Positions 12,096-23,060 of a stretch of 64,000 bases of DNA are shown here, one piece after another. The DNA lies in assembly GCA_007570785.1 (NCBI GenBank), contig ML660211.1, positions 3,352,633-3,416,632 of the forward strand, read 5' to 3'. How positions within the stretch are numbered: position 1 is the stretch's first letter; each line of letters starts with the position of its first letter. The notes under the pieces are model-generated. The model had not been told where the DNA came from and did not search any database. It was given only the letters and a program-made list of their open reading frames with translations. The stretch comes from Antilocapra americana (taxonomy: Eukaryota > Chordata > Mammalia > Artiodactyla > Antilocapridae). The position numbers and the translations under genes are program-made.

Positions 12096-13450
12096 ATTGT
12101 TGTTCAGTCACTAAGTCACCTCCAACTATGTGTGACCCCATGGACTACAGCATGACAGGTTTCTCTGCCCTTCACTACCTCCCTGAGAGTGCTCAAACAC
12201 ATGTACATTGATCAGTGATGCCATACAACCATCTCATCCTCTTTTGTCCACTTCTGCTCCTTTGCTCAGTCTTTTCCAATAAGTTAGCTCTTCACATCAG
12301 GTGGCCAAAGTATTGGAGCTTCAGCTTCAGCATCAGTCCATCCAATGAATATTCAGGACTGATCTCCTTTAGGATGGACTGGTTGGATCTCCTTGAAGTC
12401 CAAGGGACTCTCAAGGGTCTTCTTCCACACCACATTTCAAAAACATTAGTTCTTTGGCACTCCGACTTCTTTATGGTCCAACTCTCACATCCATGTATGA
12501 CTACTGGAAAAATCCTAGCTTTCACTATGCGGACTTTTGTCAGCAAAGTGATGTCTCCAGTTTTTCATATACTGTCTAGGTTTGTTGTAGCTTTTCTTCC
12601 AAGGAGCAAATATCTTTTAATTTCATGGTTGTAGTCACCATCCTTAGTGATTTTGCAGCCCAAGAAAATAAAATCTGCCATGTTTTCTATTTTTCCCCCA
12701 TCTATTTATCATTAAATGATAGGACTAGTTGCTATGATATTAGTGTTTTGAATGTTGAATTTTAAGCCAGCTTTTTTCTCTCCTCTTTCACCTTCATCAA
12801 GAGGCTCTTTAGTTCCTCTTTGATTTCTGCCATTAAAATGGTATCATCTGCATATATGTGGTTGTTGATATTGCTCTCGCCAGTCTTGATTCCAGCTTGT
12901 GCTTCATCCAGCCTGGGATTTTGCATAGTGTACACTTCATATAAGTTAAATAAGCAGGGTGACAATATATAGCCTTGATATACCCCTTTTCCTATTTTAA
13001 ACCAGTCCATTCTTTCATGTCCAGTTCTAGCTATTGTTTCTTGGTCTTCATACAGGTTTCTCAGGAGAGGTCGTCTGGTATTCCTATCTCTTTAAGAATT
13101 TTCCATAGTTTGTTGTGATCCACACAGTCAAAGTCTTTAGTGTAGTCAATGAAATAGATGTTTTTCTGGAATTCTCTTGCTTTTTCTATCATCCAGCAGA
13201 TGTTGGCAACTCGATCTCTGATTCCTCTGCCTTTTGTAAGTCCAGCTTTTACATCTGAAAGTTCTCAATTCACATACTGTTGAAACCTATCTTGAAGGAT
13301 TTTAGCATTACCTTGCTAGCATGTGAAATGAGGGCAAATGTGCAGTAGTTTGAACATTCCTTGGCATTTCTCTTCTTTGGGATTAGAATGAAAACTGACC
13401 CTTTCCAGTCCTGTGGCCATTCCTGAATTTTCCAAATATGCTGGCATATC
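12096..13450 (-). mobile_element. BovB LINE fragment, 5'-truncated
   Basis: It starts with TTGTTGTTCAGTCACTAAGTC and runs through the 3' part to the RT fingers. Minus-strand frames at 12546-12292 and 13010-12762 hold BovB peptides. The palm motif IYADDTILMAE is encoded near 12834-12866, so the catalytic pair is kept, but stops and shifts break the frame. It interrupts the MaLR-like LTR. Flanks ATACCTCCCTT (ending at 12094) and ATATCTCCCTC (13446-13456) look like a diverged TSD. Confidence 0.92.
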
Positions 13451-13645
13451 TCCCTCTGCCTCCTTGTTATAATGACACTTTTGATTTAATTTTTGACCCA
13501 TCTGGGAAAGTCTCCCATCTTGAGATCCTTTGATTTATTGCATCTGTAGAGGCCCCTTTTTCATGTAGGTTAACTTCACAGGCTTCAGGGATAGGGAATT
13601 TGAGATTTGAGGGTTAGTTATTCAGTTTGCCATAGGTGTGTATAG
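13451..13645 (-). repeat. MaLR-like LTR, second part
   Basis: Text resumes with CCTCTGCCTCCTTGTTATAATGAC, then GGGAAAGTCTCCCATCTTGAGATCC and AGGTTAACTTCACAGGCTTCAGGG, the expected continuation of the LTR that stops at 12095. Confidence 0.5.
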
Positions 13646-14503
13646 CTGTAGGATGAATTGCAATAAGTGAAGTTGCAAAGCGAAATTAAACAAATTGTCC
13701 TCGAAAAAAATGCAATGGCTTATTCTTTCATGATTAGATTAAACATATTCTGTGATCTTCTGGTCTTAAGAGTTGTGCTTTAAAATTATTTTACATGGTA
13801 AGCAAAAATAATGTTGTTTACATTTTCATCTATTATTTTTAGGAAATCCATCTTATATGTATCTGTAGTTTACAAATGTTGGTGGGAAATAAATTTGTAT
13901 ATTTTAATGTGAAGGTGTCTTATTTACAGACAATTGTTCCTTTTATCATTTTAAAAAACCTTTACATTTATTAACTTCATCAGTTGTTTTAGTGCTTATC
14001 AGTTTTTATTTCATTTTACCTAATATTAATATCCTAATTTTGTGTTTATTTTGAATGAGTTTATGTAGTGTGTTCTGTGCCCATGTTTTTGCTTTCAAGC
14101 TAATTGTGTAACTTTGATTTTCATACTTCTGTTATATAACCTGAAGTTATATAACTTGACTCTGTCATCCTATTTCATTATTTTTTAATTGACGTGCTAA
14201 ATTCTTGATTTCCTCCTTCTGTTTCTTTGAATGAATATAGTTTAATTCTTCTCTTGGTTATGTTCTTTACTTTTAAACATGTTTAACACCTTTTAAAATA
14301 ATTACTGATGTTAGAAAAGAAAGAGCATCCTGTTTGCTCCTGATATGAAGAATGAGAAAAAATTAATGAGCTTAGATAATTGATCTGCCACCTTTATCCT
14401 GTATTCTATTCTTGTAGCCACTTCATAAGTTTTCTTATTAAATCATTCCATTTAGTCCATTGTAATTATACATAGTTACATTATAACATCTCATATTATT
14501 TAA

Positions 14504-14507
<4 letters not shown>

Positions 14508-14548
<41 letters not shown>
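14508..14548. repeat. (TA)n microsatellite
   Basis: About 20 uninterrupted TA units follow TTTAAATGTG. Such tracts are length-variable and can extrude cruciforms. Confidence 0.97.
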
Positions 14549-14551
<3 letters not shown>

Positions 14552-15674
14552 ATTCTGTGATGTATATCCATGGGATATGGTAGATTATCTATATATCTAA
14601 AGAGAAAAATAAACAAATTATTGAAGGGCAAATAAAACACTAGAAATTTCAAAATTGAAATAAAGGAAGTAGGAAACTTTGCGTAATGTTTAAAAAAAGG
14701 CAAAACAAAATGAAAAGGTGATTGTATAATGTCAAAAACCTAATTTAATTTAATTCTGTGACATAATATTGCCAAATCTTAGGTATCTATTATATTATAG
14801 GAACTTGCATTGAGTAATTTTTTTCCATTGTTTGTATTTTAGATCTTTGTCTTTCTTCTTTATTTCTGTGAGTAGCACGTGTACACACAACGCTATGAAG
14901 ACCCACCAACCCACCCACAAACACTCCCCACCATCGCACAACTTAACAGAACTGAGAAATTCCTGATTGGTTTCTTCTAGAATTTAATAAAGTAGGCATC
15001 AAGCTGTGAGAGATCATTTTATTCTTTAGTTAATCAACTTGGAAAAAGAAAATTGGGTAATAATGAGATTAGAGCACCAAGAGGAAAGTAGGTCATTCTC
15101 TGACACTAATTATGGCAGTGGGTGAATCGTTTCATAAGGGTTCAAGCCTCAGAAAAATCATCTGTTTTCAGAATTAGCATTAAAAGAGTTTTTTATTATG
15201 GATTGCTTTGAGACCATGACAGTATCCTTAACTATACCTAATTTAAACACATTATCTTTCTAACATAGCTCTTGGCGACTATACCAATGCTCTGGGTGAG
15301 ATCAAGACGTTACTTCAATAATTCAGTATGTGATTAGTTTGGTGGAGGAAAGATTTAGAACCATGGAAAGATACACATAGAGAGAAGGGAACCCTCCTGC
15401 AACTAATGGCAGATGTGGGGCTGAAAGCAGATCCTCCAGGCCCAGAGGACCTCAGTGCAGGTCAACAGCTTGACTGCAAGTGTGAGATAATATGTATTTG
15501 TTGTCTTCAGGAAATTTTGGAAGAATCTGGTACACAGAAGTTGAAGTTATGCTGTTGGAATGCGTCAATGATAAAATGGGGAATGGATACTGGGAAAAAC
15601 AAAACTCCCTTGATGATATCAAGAATAAAAGCAGATTTCTTTTAACACCAGGGCTGTCTGTCCTGTTAAATAGG

Positions 15675-15722
<48 letters not shown>

Positions 15723-15732
15723 NNNNNNNNNN

Positions 15733-15779
<47 letters not shown>
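15675..15779. repeat. (GT)n microsatellite interrupted by an assembly gap
   Basis: Pure GT repeats lie at 15675-15722 and, after ten N, TG repeats at 15734-15779. The true length is unknown because the gap lies within the repeat. Long GT runs favour Z-DNA. Confidence 0.97.
15723..15732. other. Assembly gap (10 N)
   Basis: Ten undetermined bases inside the (GT)n tract. A gap of exactly ten suggests a placeholder rather than a measured length. Confidence 0.99.
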
Positions 15780-15782
<3 letters not shown>

Positions 15783-16198
15783 ACTATCAGTTCTTGGCAA
15801 AAATGCTAGTGAGTTAAAGACTGAAATATAAAACCCACAGTTAACGTCTTTGTAAATTGAAATCTCGATATACATGCCTATTAATTCCCTTCCATTTTCT
15901 CTTCCCTCCTCCTCTCCCTTCCTCCATTCCTTCTTTTCATCTGTTCTTCATTCCATACCCCTTTTCTCCCATGTCTTTTTGCTTTCTTCATCAAGTATTA
16001 GGTAGACCTCTCAGTAGCATCCCTACTCCTAATATCTGATAAAATCTCAACATTGTATTCAACAGTGACACTGAGGCATGCTTACTATCAGGCAATAACA
16101 TATTCATTAGACAACCAACTAAACCAAACATCATTAAGAGAAATTGATTTAAGCTAAGGAAAAAAGAAATGTTATGAGAACTTTTTTTTAAAAACGAA

Positions 16199-16406
16199 TA
16201 TTCCCTGGCAGCTCAGATGGTAAAGAATCCACCTGCAATGTGGGAGACCTGATTCAATCCCTGGGTTGGGAAGATCCCCTGGTAGAGGGCATGACAACCC
16301 ACTCCAGTATTCTTGCCTGGAGAATTCCCATGGACAGAGGAGCCTGGCAGGCTACAGTCCATGGGGTCACAAAGAGTCAGATACCACTCAGCAACTAAGC
16401 ACATGC
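16199..16406 (+). mobile_element. Bov-tA SINE
   Basis: A tRNA-derived head (TTCCCTGGCAGCTCAGATGG, then GATTCAATCCCTGGGTTGGG in place of the B box) is followed by the A unit (CACTCCAGTATTCTTGCCTGG … CAAAGAGTCAGATACCACTC). It is near full length at about 208 bp and moderately diverged. Confidence 0.93.
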
Positions 16407-16458
16407 TGATTTCATATTAGTTTTTATTAAAATCAAAGCAATGAGATTCAAGCAAATA

Positions 16459-16792
16459 AGAGTATCTTGGACAGCAGGGAGATCAAATCAGTCAATCCTA
16501 AAGGAAATCAACCCTGAATATTCATTGGAAGGACTGATGCTGAAGCTGAAGCTCCAATCCTTTAACCACCTGATTCAAAGAGCCAACTCACTGGAAAATA
16601 CCCTGATGCTGGGAAAGACTGAAGGCAGGAGGAGAAGGGAACATCAGAGGATGAAATGGTTAGATAGCATTGTTGATTCAATGGATGCGAGCTTGAACAA
16701 ACTCCGGGAGATGATAAGGGACATGGAAGCCTTGTGTGCTGCAGTCCATGACATCACAAAGAGTCGGACATGACTAAGCAACTGAACAACAA
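16459..16792 (+). mobile_element. BovB LINE 3' end
   Basis: It starts in the region encoding the BovB C-terminus (frame 16441-16773 holds …[20 protein letters not shown]…) and ends with the tail CAAAGAGTCGGACATGAC then AACAACAACAATGAAA. It is 5'-truncated and about 330 bp long. Confidence 0.92.
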
Positions 16793-16799
16793 CAATGAA

Positions 16800-17189
16800 A
16801 AGGGAGATGAATGTTCTTTTAATTGAACAGCTATTTACTCATATTTCATTTAGCCTAGTTATTTCAGGTATGTCTGGTGATGTGATCTGAAGTCTGTTGC
16901 AGGTGTGTAACTATGGACTGATGAGTTGACTAGGAACTCCAGGTTGCTGCAGTTGACTTGGTAAAATTGCTTAGAATCCATGAGGCAAAGAGCAAATGGA
17001 CTGAGAATGTGATGTGGAGTGGTAGTATAGTACCTCAAAGAAGTGCTGGAAGGTTATCTTGTCAATAAGTCAGAGATCTGATATTGCATAGAATAAACGG
17101 ACTTCTTTAGAAGCAGAATTAGCATAAATATTCACAAGAATCTTCCCACTGTTAAGGTTTCTTCAAAAATAAATCATAAAGCATTGATT
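16800..17189. other. Unassigned spacer
   Basis: About 390 bp between a BovB tail and an L1 3' end, with no recognised feature. Confidence 0.5.
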
Positions 17190-17540
17190 ACAATACAGTA
17201 TATTAACGCATATATATGGAATCTAGAAAGACGGTAACGAGAACCCAACATGCGAGACAGCAAAAGGAACGCAGATGTATAGAATAGACCTGTGGACTTT
17301 GTGGATGAGGGTAAGGGTGGGATGATATGGGAGAAGGGCATTGAAACATGTTAATTATCATATGTCTAATCAATCGCCAGCCCAGGATTGATGCTCGGGG
17401 CTGGTGCAGCGAGATTTCCCGGGGGGGAGGGAGGAGGGAGGGGGGTTCTGGAGGGGAAGCATATGTAAACCCATGGTGATATCATGTCATTGTATGGCAA
17501 AAACAATAAAAAAAAAACAGTTATGAAAAAAAAAAGAATA
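17190..17540 (+). mobile_element. L1 3' end, 5'-truncated
   Basis: It begins near ACAATACAGTATATTAACGC, passes the ORF2 stop equivalent and the 3' UTR, and ends in AACAATAAAAAAAAAA plus a second A-rich run. A G-rich polypurine tract lies at 17421-17445. By eye it is nearly identical to the copies at 40.2-40.67 kb and 47.33-47.8 kb, so all three belong to one young subfamily. Confidence 0.88.
17421..17445 (+). other. G-quadruplex-prone tract in L1 3' UTR
   Basis: Several G-runs of three or more separated by single A or short spacers (GGGGGGGAGGGAGGAGGGAG then GGGGG). Polypurine G-tracts are a known feature of mammalian L1 3' UTRs. Confidence 0.75.
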
Positions 17541-17583
17541 AATAACTCAACCCAAGTATACATCTAAGTATCTGCCAGTTACA

Positions 17584-17608
17584 TGCACACACACACACAC
17601 ACACACAT
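17584..17608. repeat. (CA)n microsatellite
   Basis: About 12 CA units directly before a Bov-tA SINE. Confidence 0.9.
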
Positions 17609-17620
17609 ACACAATTATAT

Positions 17621-17745
17621 GCTTCCCTGGTGGCTCAGAATCCCCCAGGTAAGGAATCTGCCAATGCTGGAGACCTGGGTTTGATCTCTGGGTAGAGAAG
17701 ATCACTGGGAGAAGGGAATGGCAACCTACTCCAGTAATCTTGCAT
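17621..17745 (+). mobile_element. Bov-tA SINE, 3'-truncated
   Basis: GCTTCCCTGGTGGCTCAGAA opens the tRNA-like head. The A unit breaks off after CTCCAGTAATCTTGC into a (TA)n stretch at 17744-17757. First of three SINEs in 600 bp. Confidence 0.88.
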
Positions 17746-17766
17746 ATATATATATATAGGCATATT

Positions 17767-17958
17767 GTTTAGTTGCTCAGTCATGTCTGACTCTCTGTGA
17801 CCCTATGGACTATAGTCTACAAGTCTCCTCTATCCATGGTACTTTCTAGGCAAGAATACTGGAGTGGGGTGCCATTTCCTCCTCCAGGGGATCTTCCCAA
17901 CCCAGGGATCAAAACCATGCATCGCCTGCATCAGTAGGTGGGTTCTTTACCTGCCACA
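17767..17958 (-). mobile_element. Bov-tA SINE
   Basis: Reverse-complement order: tail (TTTAGTTGCTCAGTCATGTC), A unit, then the head (…AGTAGGTGGGTTCTTTACCTG). It lies head-to-head and tail-to-tail with its neighbours at 17621 and 17993. Confidence 0.92.
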
Positions 17959-17992
17959 TGCAAATATATGTTATATGTGTCTGTCTATATTT

Positions 17993-18205
17993 AGGGCTTC
18001 CCTGGTGGCTCAGGAGTAAAGAATCTGCCTGCAGTGTAGGTAAGGCTGGTTCGATTCCTGGGTCAGGAAGATCCTCTGGAGAAAGAAAAGACGACCTACT
18101 ACAGTATTCTTGACTGGAAATCCAACGGCAAGAGCAGCCTGGTAGACTACAGTCCATGGGATCTCAAGAGTTGGTCACGACTTAGCGACTAAACCACCAC
18201 CACCA
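17993..18205 (+). mobile_element. Bov-tA SINE, full length
   Basis: The tRNA-derived head keeps an A-box-like TGGCTCAGGAG (18005-18015) and a consensus B box within GGTTCGATTCC (18048-18058), the internal RNA polymerase III promoter elements. The A unit follows, ending in GGTCACGACTTAGCGACTAA and an (ACC)n tail at 18193-18204. Confidence 0.94.
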
Positions 18206-19082
18206 TCTATATTAGATACTGACAACATAAAATACAGACCATTAAGATTTATCCTTTTTCTAATTAAAATTATTTTTGACTTGTTTACAGTGGTAAGAAA
18301 AAAAAGCTTGTGAATCTCATCAATTTAGGTATGAAATCAAAATTACTTTTTTCTTAAATTTTAAGCAACTTCTATTCTTAATATTTTTTAGATTTTCTGT
18401 AGTTCAGAAGTATCATTGTGTACTATTTAACCTGGCACTTAGATTCAGAAACTATTCTTGTACAAACAAAAGTGACAAAATTCTTCTCCTGGTTGAGAAT
18501 ATTGTCATATGCTTCTGAAGTATTATAAATCCAAAAAGTGTGATAATGTTATAATATTACTAATTAACTTAAAAAATAAAATTACATTTTAAATTTAGCT
18601 ATGGCCTCCTTTCTGGTCTCCATAATTCCCTATTTTTTCTATTCAGCTTTAGTGTATATTCTTTTAACAGATCTGTAAGAATTGGGAAATAGAAAAAATA
18701 CAGACATATGTATATGATCCATAGCAATATAATATATGAAACTATGTAATTCACATATATAATATGTAACATAAACATGAATTATATATTATATAAATAT
18801 GATAATAGTTTACATATATGTTATTTGAAAATTTGGTCCTCTCCTTATGTAATTTATAGAGTAATGGTGGGATAGCCATTAAAGTATAATTCCATAAAAC
18901 ATGTATATTGATGTCTTTATAAGTGCTATTAAAAAAATTACTACTGTCCTGAATTTATGTACAAGATCAATGATGGAATCTGTGATGCAGTCAAGGTACA
19001 CTGAGCTCAGAGAACTGCATAAGAGTTGATTAGACCAAGAGAAAAATGAAGTTTATTTCTAATGAATGAGACAATATTATTA
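18206..19082. other. Unassigned AT-rich DNA
   Basis: Very AT-rich, with TATA-type runs around 18700-18830. No repeat family or gene is recognised. Confidence 0.5.
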
Positions 19083-19290
19083 AGGCCTTGGCACTTGCAA
19101 TATTTGGTGGTAAAGAACCCACCTGCTAAAGCAGAAGACCTAAGAGCCGTGGGTTAAATCCCTAGGTCAGGAAGATCCCCTGAGAAGGAAATGGTGACCC
19201 ACTCCAGTACTCTTGCCTGGAGAATCCCATGGACAGAGGAACCTTGTGGGCTATGATCCACAGGGTGGACATGACTAAAGTGACTTAGAG
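19083..19290 (+). mobile_element. Bov-tA SINE
   Basis: A diverged head (CTTGGCACTTGCAATATTTG, TAAAGAACCCACCTGC) is followed by a well-kept A unit (CCACTCCAGTACTCTTGCCTGG … GGTGGACATGACTAAAGTGAC). Confidence 0.9.
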
Positions 19291-19463
19291 TGGATGGAAA
19301 GAAATTTCAGAGTGGCTAAAATGCTGAGATAAGAGGAAGAGAGGGATAAAATGCCATTCATATGAAGGGATAAAACTATGGAGGACATTAAAAGGATACG
19401 TGCATTTTTTTTGTCTTTATCACAATCACAATGAATAATTTGAGTCATTTCATGGTGGGTATG

Positions 19464-19731
19464 TGGAGAAGGAAATGGCGACCCACTCCACTATTCTCGC
19501 CTAGAGAATCCTGTGGACAGAGGAGCCTGGGGGACTGCTGTCCATAGGGTCGCACAGAGTCAGATGTGACTGAAGTGACTTAGCATGCATGCATGCATTG
19601 GAGAAGGAAAATGGCAACCCAGTCCAGTGTTCTTGCCTGGAGACTCCAAGGGATGGAGGAGCCGGGTGGGCTGCCATCTGTGGGGTCACAAAGAGTCGGG
19701 TACGACTGAAGTGATGCAGCAGCAGCAGCAG
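19464..19731 (+). mobile_element. Bov-A2 SINE (dimer)
   Basis: Two A units (starting near GGAGAAGGAAATGGCGACCC and near GGAGAAGGAAAATGGCAACC) are joined by a CATG-repeat linker and end in (GCA)n. Flanks CATGGTGGGTATG (19451-19463) and CATGGTGGACATG (19732-19744) form a TSD, 11 of 13 identical. Confidence 0.93.
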
Positions 19732-19744
19732 CATGGTGGACATG

Positions 19745-20835
19745 GACAGAGGGCTGCATGAATTTGTTCATGTATTTCTGTTTTGCTTACAGTGGTAAAT
19801 GGACTAGAGAAAAATCAAATTAAGTTACTATGAAAATAATCCAAGGAAGAATCAATTCTAGGTTGGGCTCAGTGGTGGTAGAGACAGATAGAAGACCATA
19901 AAGTTGTGTTTTATTTGGGATACAGTGATGGGGCTTCACTGTGTGTAAGATGTGAAGCATGATCAATGAATAGATACTGTCAAAGTTTATCTACAAAGAT
20001 TGTGCAGCTCATTTTTTCTCCATAAAGTTCTCCAGTTCAAAAGCCAACTTTGATTGAATTCAGTAATCAAGTGTGTCAGTGCCTTCATAAAGACAGCTGA
20101 GTATCAGAGCAGAAAAACCACAGAGCTCTGCTGACTCTTGACAGAAATGATCACATACTCGTGCTCAGGTCAGTAACAGTACTTAATTTCTCATTTAATC
20201 TCTGACAGTGCTGTTCTATTACACATACTTCTTCCCTAGAATGAGCCCCCCTGAAAACCCCAGCTGCAGACAGTCATCTTCAAATAGATTAAGAGGATGA
20301 ATATAAATAGGATGCACTCATCTTTCAACCATAAATTTCTGTTTTCTGCTTCTGTAAAGGTTTGGTCTTCCCTCCTATTTTTATAGATGGAAAAAATCAA
20401 GTTAACCTCTCCAATTATCCCCTCTTTTCTTTCCTTATGAATGTCAGTTTTGCATTTATTATTATTCTTTTACATAGCAAATTTTGTTCACCTTCATTAG
20501 ATCATGCATATTGGCATAAAGTAACTTTCATCTTTTAAACAGGCTTTCCTTTAACTCCACTTTTTCTCCCAACTATTATTACTCTATTTCCTTTCCTAAG
20601 AACATCTCAAAATAGTTTTTTGCACTCATTGTCTTCACTTTCTCATTTCTCAGTTACTCTTTACCTCATTCCAGCCTAACAATGAAAGGGGGATGGTTAA
20701 ATTTAACAATGACCTAGAAAGTGTCAAAACCAAGAGGCACTTTTCTGTCTTCACTTCATTCAATATCTCCGTAGTATTTAACATTGCTGATTACAGTCTT
20801 TTTTTTATGATATATTTGAATCTCTTTGCTACTAT
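19745..20835. other. Unassigned intergenic DNA
   Basis: About 1.1 kb with no recognised repeat, exon or regulatory motif. T-rich in its second half. Confidence 0.5.
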
Positions 20836-21150
20836 GATAAACTGAATAATCATCCCATCCAAAATATGTATATCCAAATCCCAGGATCTATGAATATGTT
20901 AAATCACATAGTAAGTATGACATTGCTAATGTGACTAGGATAAGGACCTTGCAATGGGGAAATTCTCTTGGATTATCTGAGTAGAACTGATGTAAACATA
21001 ACAATCCTTGTAAGAGATTTTCAGGAGAGTCACAGCAGATGTGACCAGAGATCAGAGGTGATAGTGATTGGGGACATGAGTCAATGAATGTGAGAAGCCT
21101 CTTGAAGCTAGAAAGGGAAATAACTTCTTACCTAGAAAGCAGCCCTTCCT
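20836..21150 (+). repeat. MaLR-like LTR, first part
   Basis: Text running from CCAAAATATGTATATCCAAATCC through ATGGGGAAATTCTCTTGGATTATC to TGAAGCTAGAAAGG follows the same old LTR family as 11.8 kb (there reversed) and 42.5 kb. It is interrupted by an L2-like block and resumes near 21455. Confidence 0.5.
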
Positions 21151-21164
21151 ACCCATTTTATTTC

Positions 21165-21450
21165 ATTTTCATTCAGTTCACATTTATTATGTGCTGAGCA
21201 TGGTGCCTGTAAATCTGAAATAGATAAATGGTATGGACCCTACCCTAGAGGTGTCACAGCCTATGTAGGTTGATAAACAGGCAAATTAGGATTATAGTAC
21301 AGCCAGGATAGAGGAAAGCACAGGCTCTTATGGAAACACAGAAGAGGTCATGTAAATCAGGTGGGGGCAGGAGGCCCACGCAGGTTTTTCAGGAGAGGTG
21401 ATGTTTGGACTGATCTTGTAGACAAACAGGAGTTAAGACAACAAGCAAGC
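21165..21450 (+). repeat. L2-like LINE 3' fragment
   Basis: TTCATTCAGTTCACATTTATTATGTGCTGAGCATGGTGCC, then ATGGACCCTACCCTAGAGG and TTTTCAGGAGAGGTGATGTTTGGAC, follow the order of the L2 3' end. Both this and its host repeat are old. Confidence 0.6.
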
Positions 21451-21454
21451 AGAG

Positions 21455-21602
21455 GAAAGGACTTTTCAGCTCTGCTCACCCATTTGAGACTCATCATCTC
21501 CAGAAATGTAAAAGAATTAATTTGCATGACTTTAAGGCACTAAAGTTGTGCTAATTTGTTACAGAAACAATAGGAAGCTAATGCAGTTGCAATTATGACA
21601 CC
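21455..21602 (+). repeat. MaLR-like LTR, second part
   Basis: The 3' end of the LTR: CACTAAAGTTGTGCTAATTTG then TTACAGAAACAATAGGAAGCTAATGCAG, the typical ending of this family. Confidence 0.55.
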
Positions 21603-21724
21603 TAATATTCTTTTTCTTTTAATCACATTGATCAATCTTTTGCCAGTTCTACCACCTCCTCCTGAAATAAATTTGGGGGCTTGGTCTTAAGGCTTCATCT
21701 GTTCACTGTGTGTGTGCTTTCCTT

Positions 21725-22545
21725 CAGTACAGTTCAGTTGCTAAGTCATATACAACTCTCTGTGACTCCATGGACTGCAGCATGCCAGGCTTCCCTGACA
21801 ATCACCAACTCCTGGAGCTTGCTCAGACTCATATCCATCAAGTCGGTGATGCCGTCGAACCATCTCTTCTTCTCTCATCGCTTTCTCTTCCTGCCTTCAA
21901 TCTTTCACAGCATCAGGGTCTTTTCAAATGAGGCAGTTCTTTGCATCAGGTGGCCAAAGTATTGGAGTTTCAGCCTCAGCATCAGTCCTTCCAATGAATA
22001 TTCAGGACTGATTTCTTTTAGGATTGACTGGTTGGATCTCCTTGTATTCCAAAGGACTCTTAAGAGTCTTCTCCAACACCACATTTCAAAAGCATCAATT
22101 CTTTGGCAGTCAGCTTTCTTTATAGTCCAACTCTCACATCCATACTTGACTACTGGAAAAGTCATAGCTCTGACTAAACAGACCTTTGTTGGCAAAGTAA
22201 TGTCTGTGCATTTCACTCTACTGTCTAGGTTGGTCATAGCTTTTCTTCCAAGGGGTGTCTTCTAATTTCATGGCTGCAGTCACCATCTGCAGTGATTTTG
22301 GAGCCCAAAATAAATAAAGTCTCTCACTGTTTTCATTGTTTCCCCATCTATTTGCCATGAAGTGATGGGATCAGATGCCATGATCTTAGTTTTTTGAATG
22401 TTGAGTCTTAAGCCAGTTTTTTTTTTTTTTCTCTTCTCTTTCACCTTCATCAAGAGGCTCTTTAGTTCCTCTTCACTTTCTGCCATACTGTGTATCTGAG
22501 GTTATTGATATTTCTCCTTGCAATCTTGATTCCAGCTTGTGCTAT
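21725..22545 (-). mobile_element. BovB LINE fragment
   Basis: It starts with CAGTACAGTTCAGTTGCTAAGTC and runs 820 bp up the element to the region just 3' of the YADD block, stopping within CCTTGCAATCTTGATTCCAGCTTG. Minus-strand frames at 22237-21905 and 22486-22280 hold BovB peptides. The catalytic motif has been lost to a small deletion (CCATACTGTGTATCTGAGG, near 22483-22501). Confidence 0.93.
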
Positions 22546-22857
22546 ATAGTGTTTTTGTGACTTTAAGTACATTCTACATGCTGATAGCTCTCCATCATCA
22601 GCCTGTCATTTAATCTTGAGACTGAACTCAAACTGCCTACTTAAAAGTTCTGTGTTCAACAGGCCCATCAAACTCCCCATGGCCAATTCGGAAATAACTC
22701 AGCTTTCTCTCTCCTTGCAAATGGCACTACCATTTTTCCATATACTCATGACAATTCTCTAGTTATTATCCTATATGCAATCTGAAACCAAGTATCCTGC
22801 CAAAATATATCACAAATCTGTGTACAGTCTCCATTTCTTCTACCACCAGTTGAGTAT
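22546..22857. other. Unassigned spacer
   Basis: About 310 bp, no recognised feature. Confidence 0.5.
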
Positions 22858-23060
22858 TAGTTGCTCAGATGTATCAGACTTTTTGCAGCACCATGGACTG
22901 TAGCCCGTCAGTCTCCTCTGTCCAAGGGATTCTCCTGGTAAGAATACTGGAGTGGGTTGCCAGTCCCTTCTCCAGAGGATCTTCTCAACCCGGGATTGAA
23001 TCGAGGGTCTCCTGCATTGCAGGCAGATACTTTATGATCTGAGCCACCAGGGAAACCCAC
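22858..23060 (-). mobile_element. Bov-tA SINE
   Basis: Reverse complement: tail (TAGTTGCTCAGATGTATC), A unit, then head with CCCGGGATTGAATCGAGGG covering the B box and GAGCCACCAGGGAAACCC at the 5' end. Near full length. Confidence 0.92.

Larger units (their letters stand above)
13646..16198. other. Unassigned AT-rich DNA with microsatellites
   Basis: Apart from the (TA)n at 14.5 kb and (GT)n at 15.7 kb described separately, no repeat family or gene is recognised. Plus-strand frames at 15406-15809 extend into the GT repeat and are artefacts of it. Confidence 0.5.

Noticed and set aside
15492..15875. Frames with long Cys-Val or Thr-His repeats
   Set aside because: They are translations of the (GT)n microsatellite and the N gap.
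18005..18058. Possible tRNA gene (A-box and B-box motifs)
   Set aside because: The motifs belong to the tRNA-derived head of a Bov-tA SINE. There is no acceptor-stem pairing or complete cloverleaf.
21681..22265. A 194-codon plus-strand frame
   Set aside because: It is the antisense of a BovB copy. Similar antisense frames at 5980-6399, 12215-12634 and 27779-28105 have the same cause.
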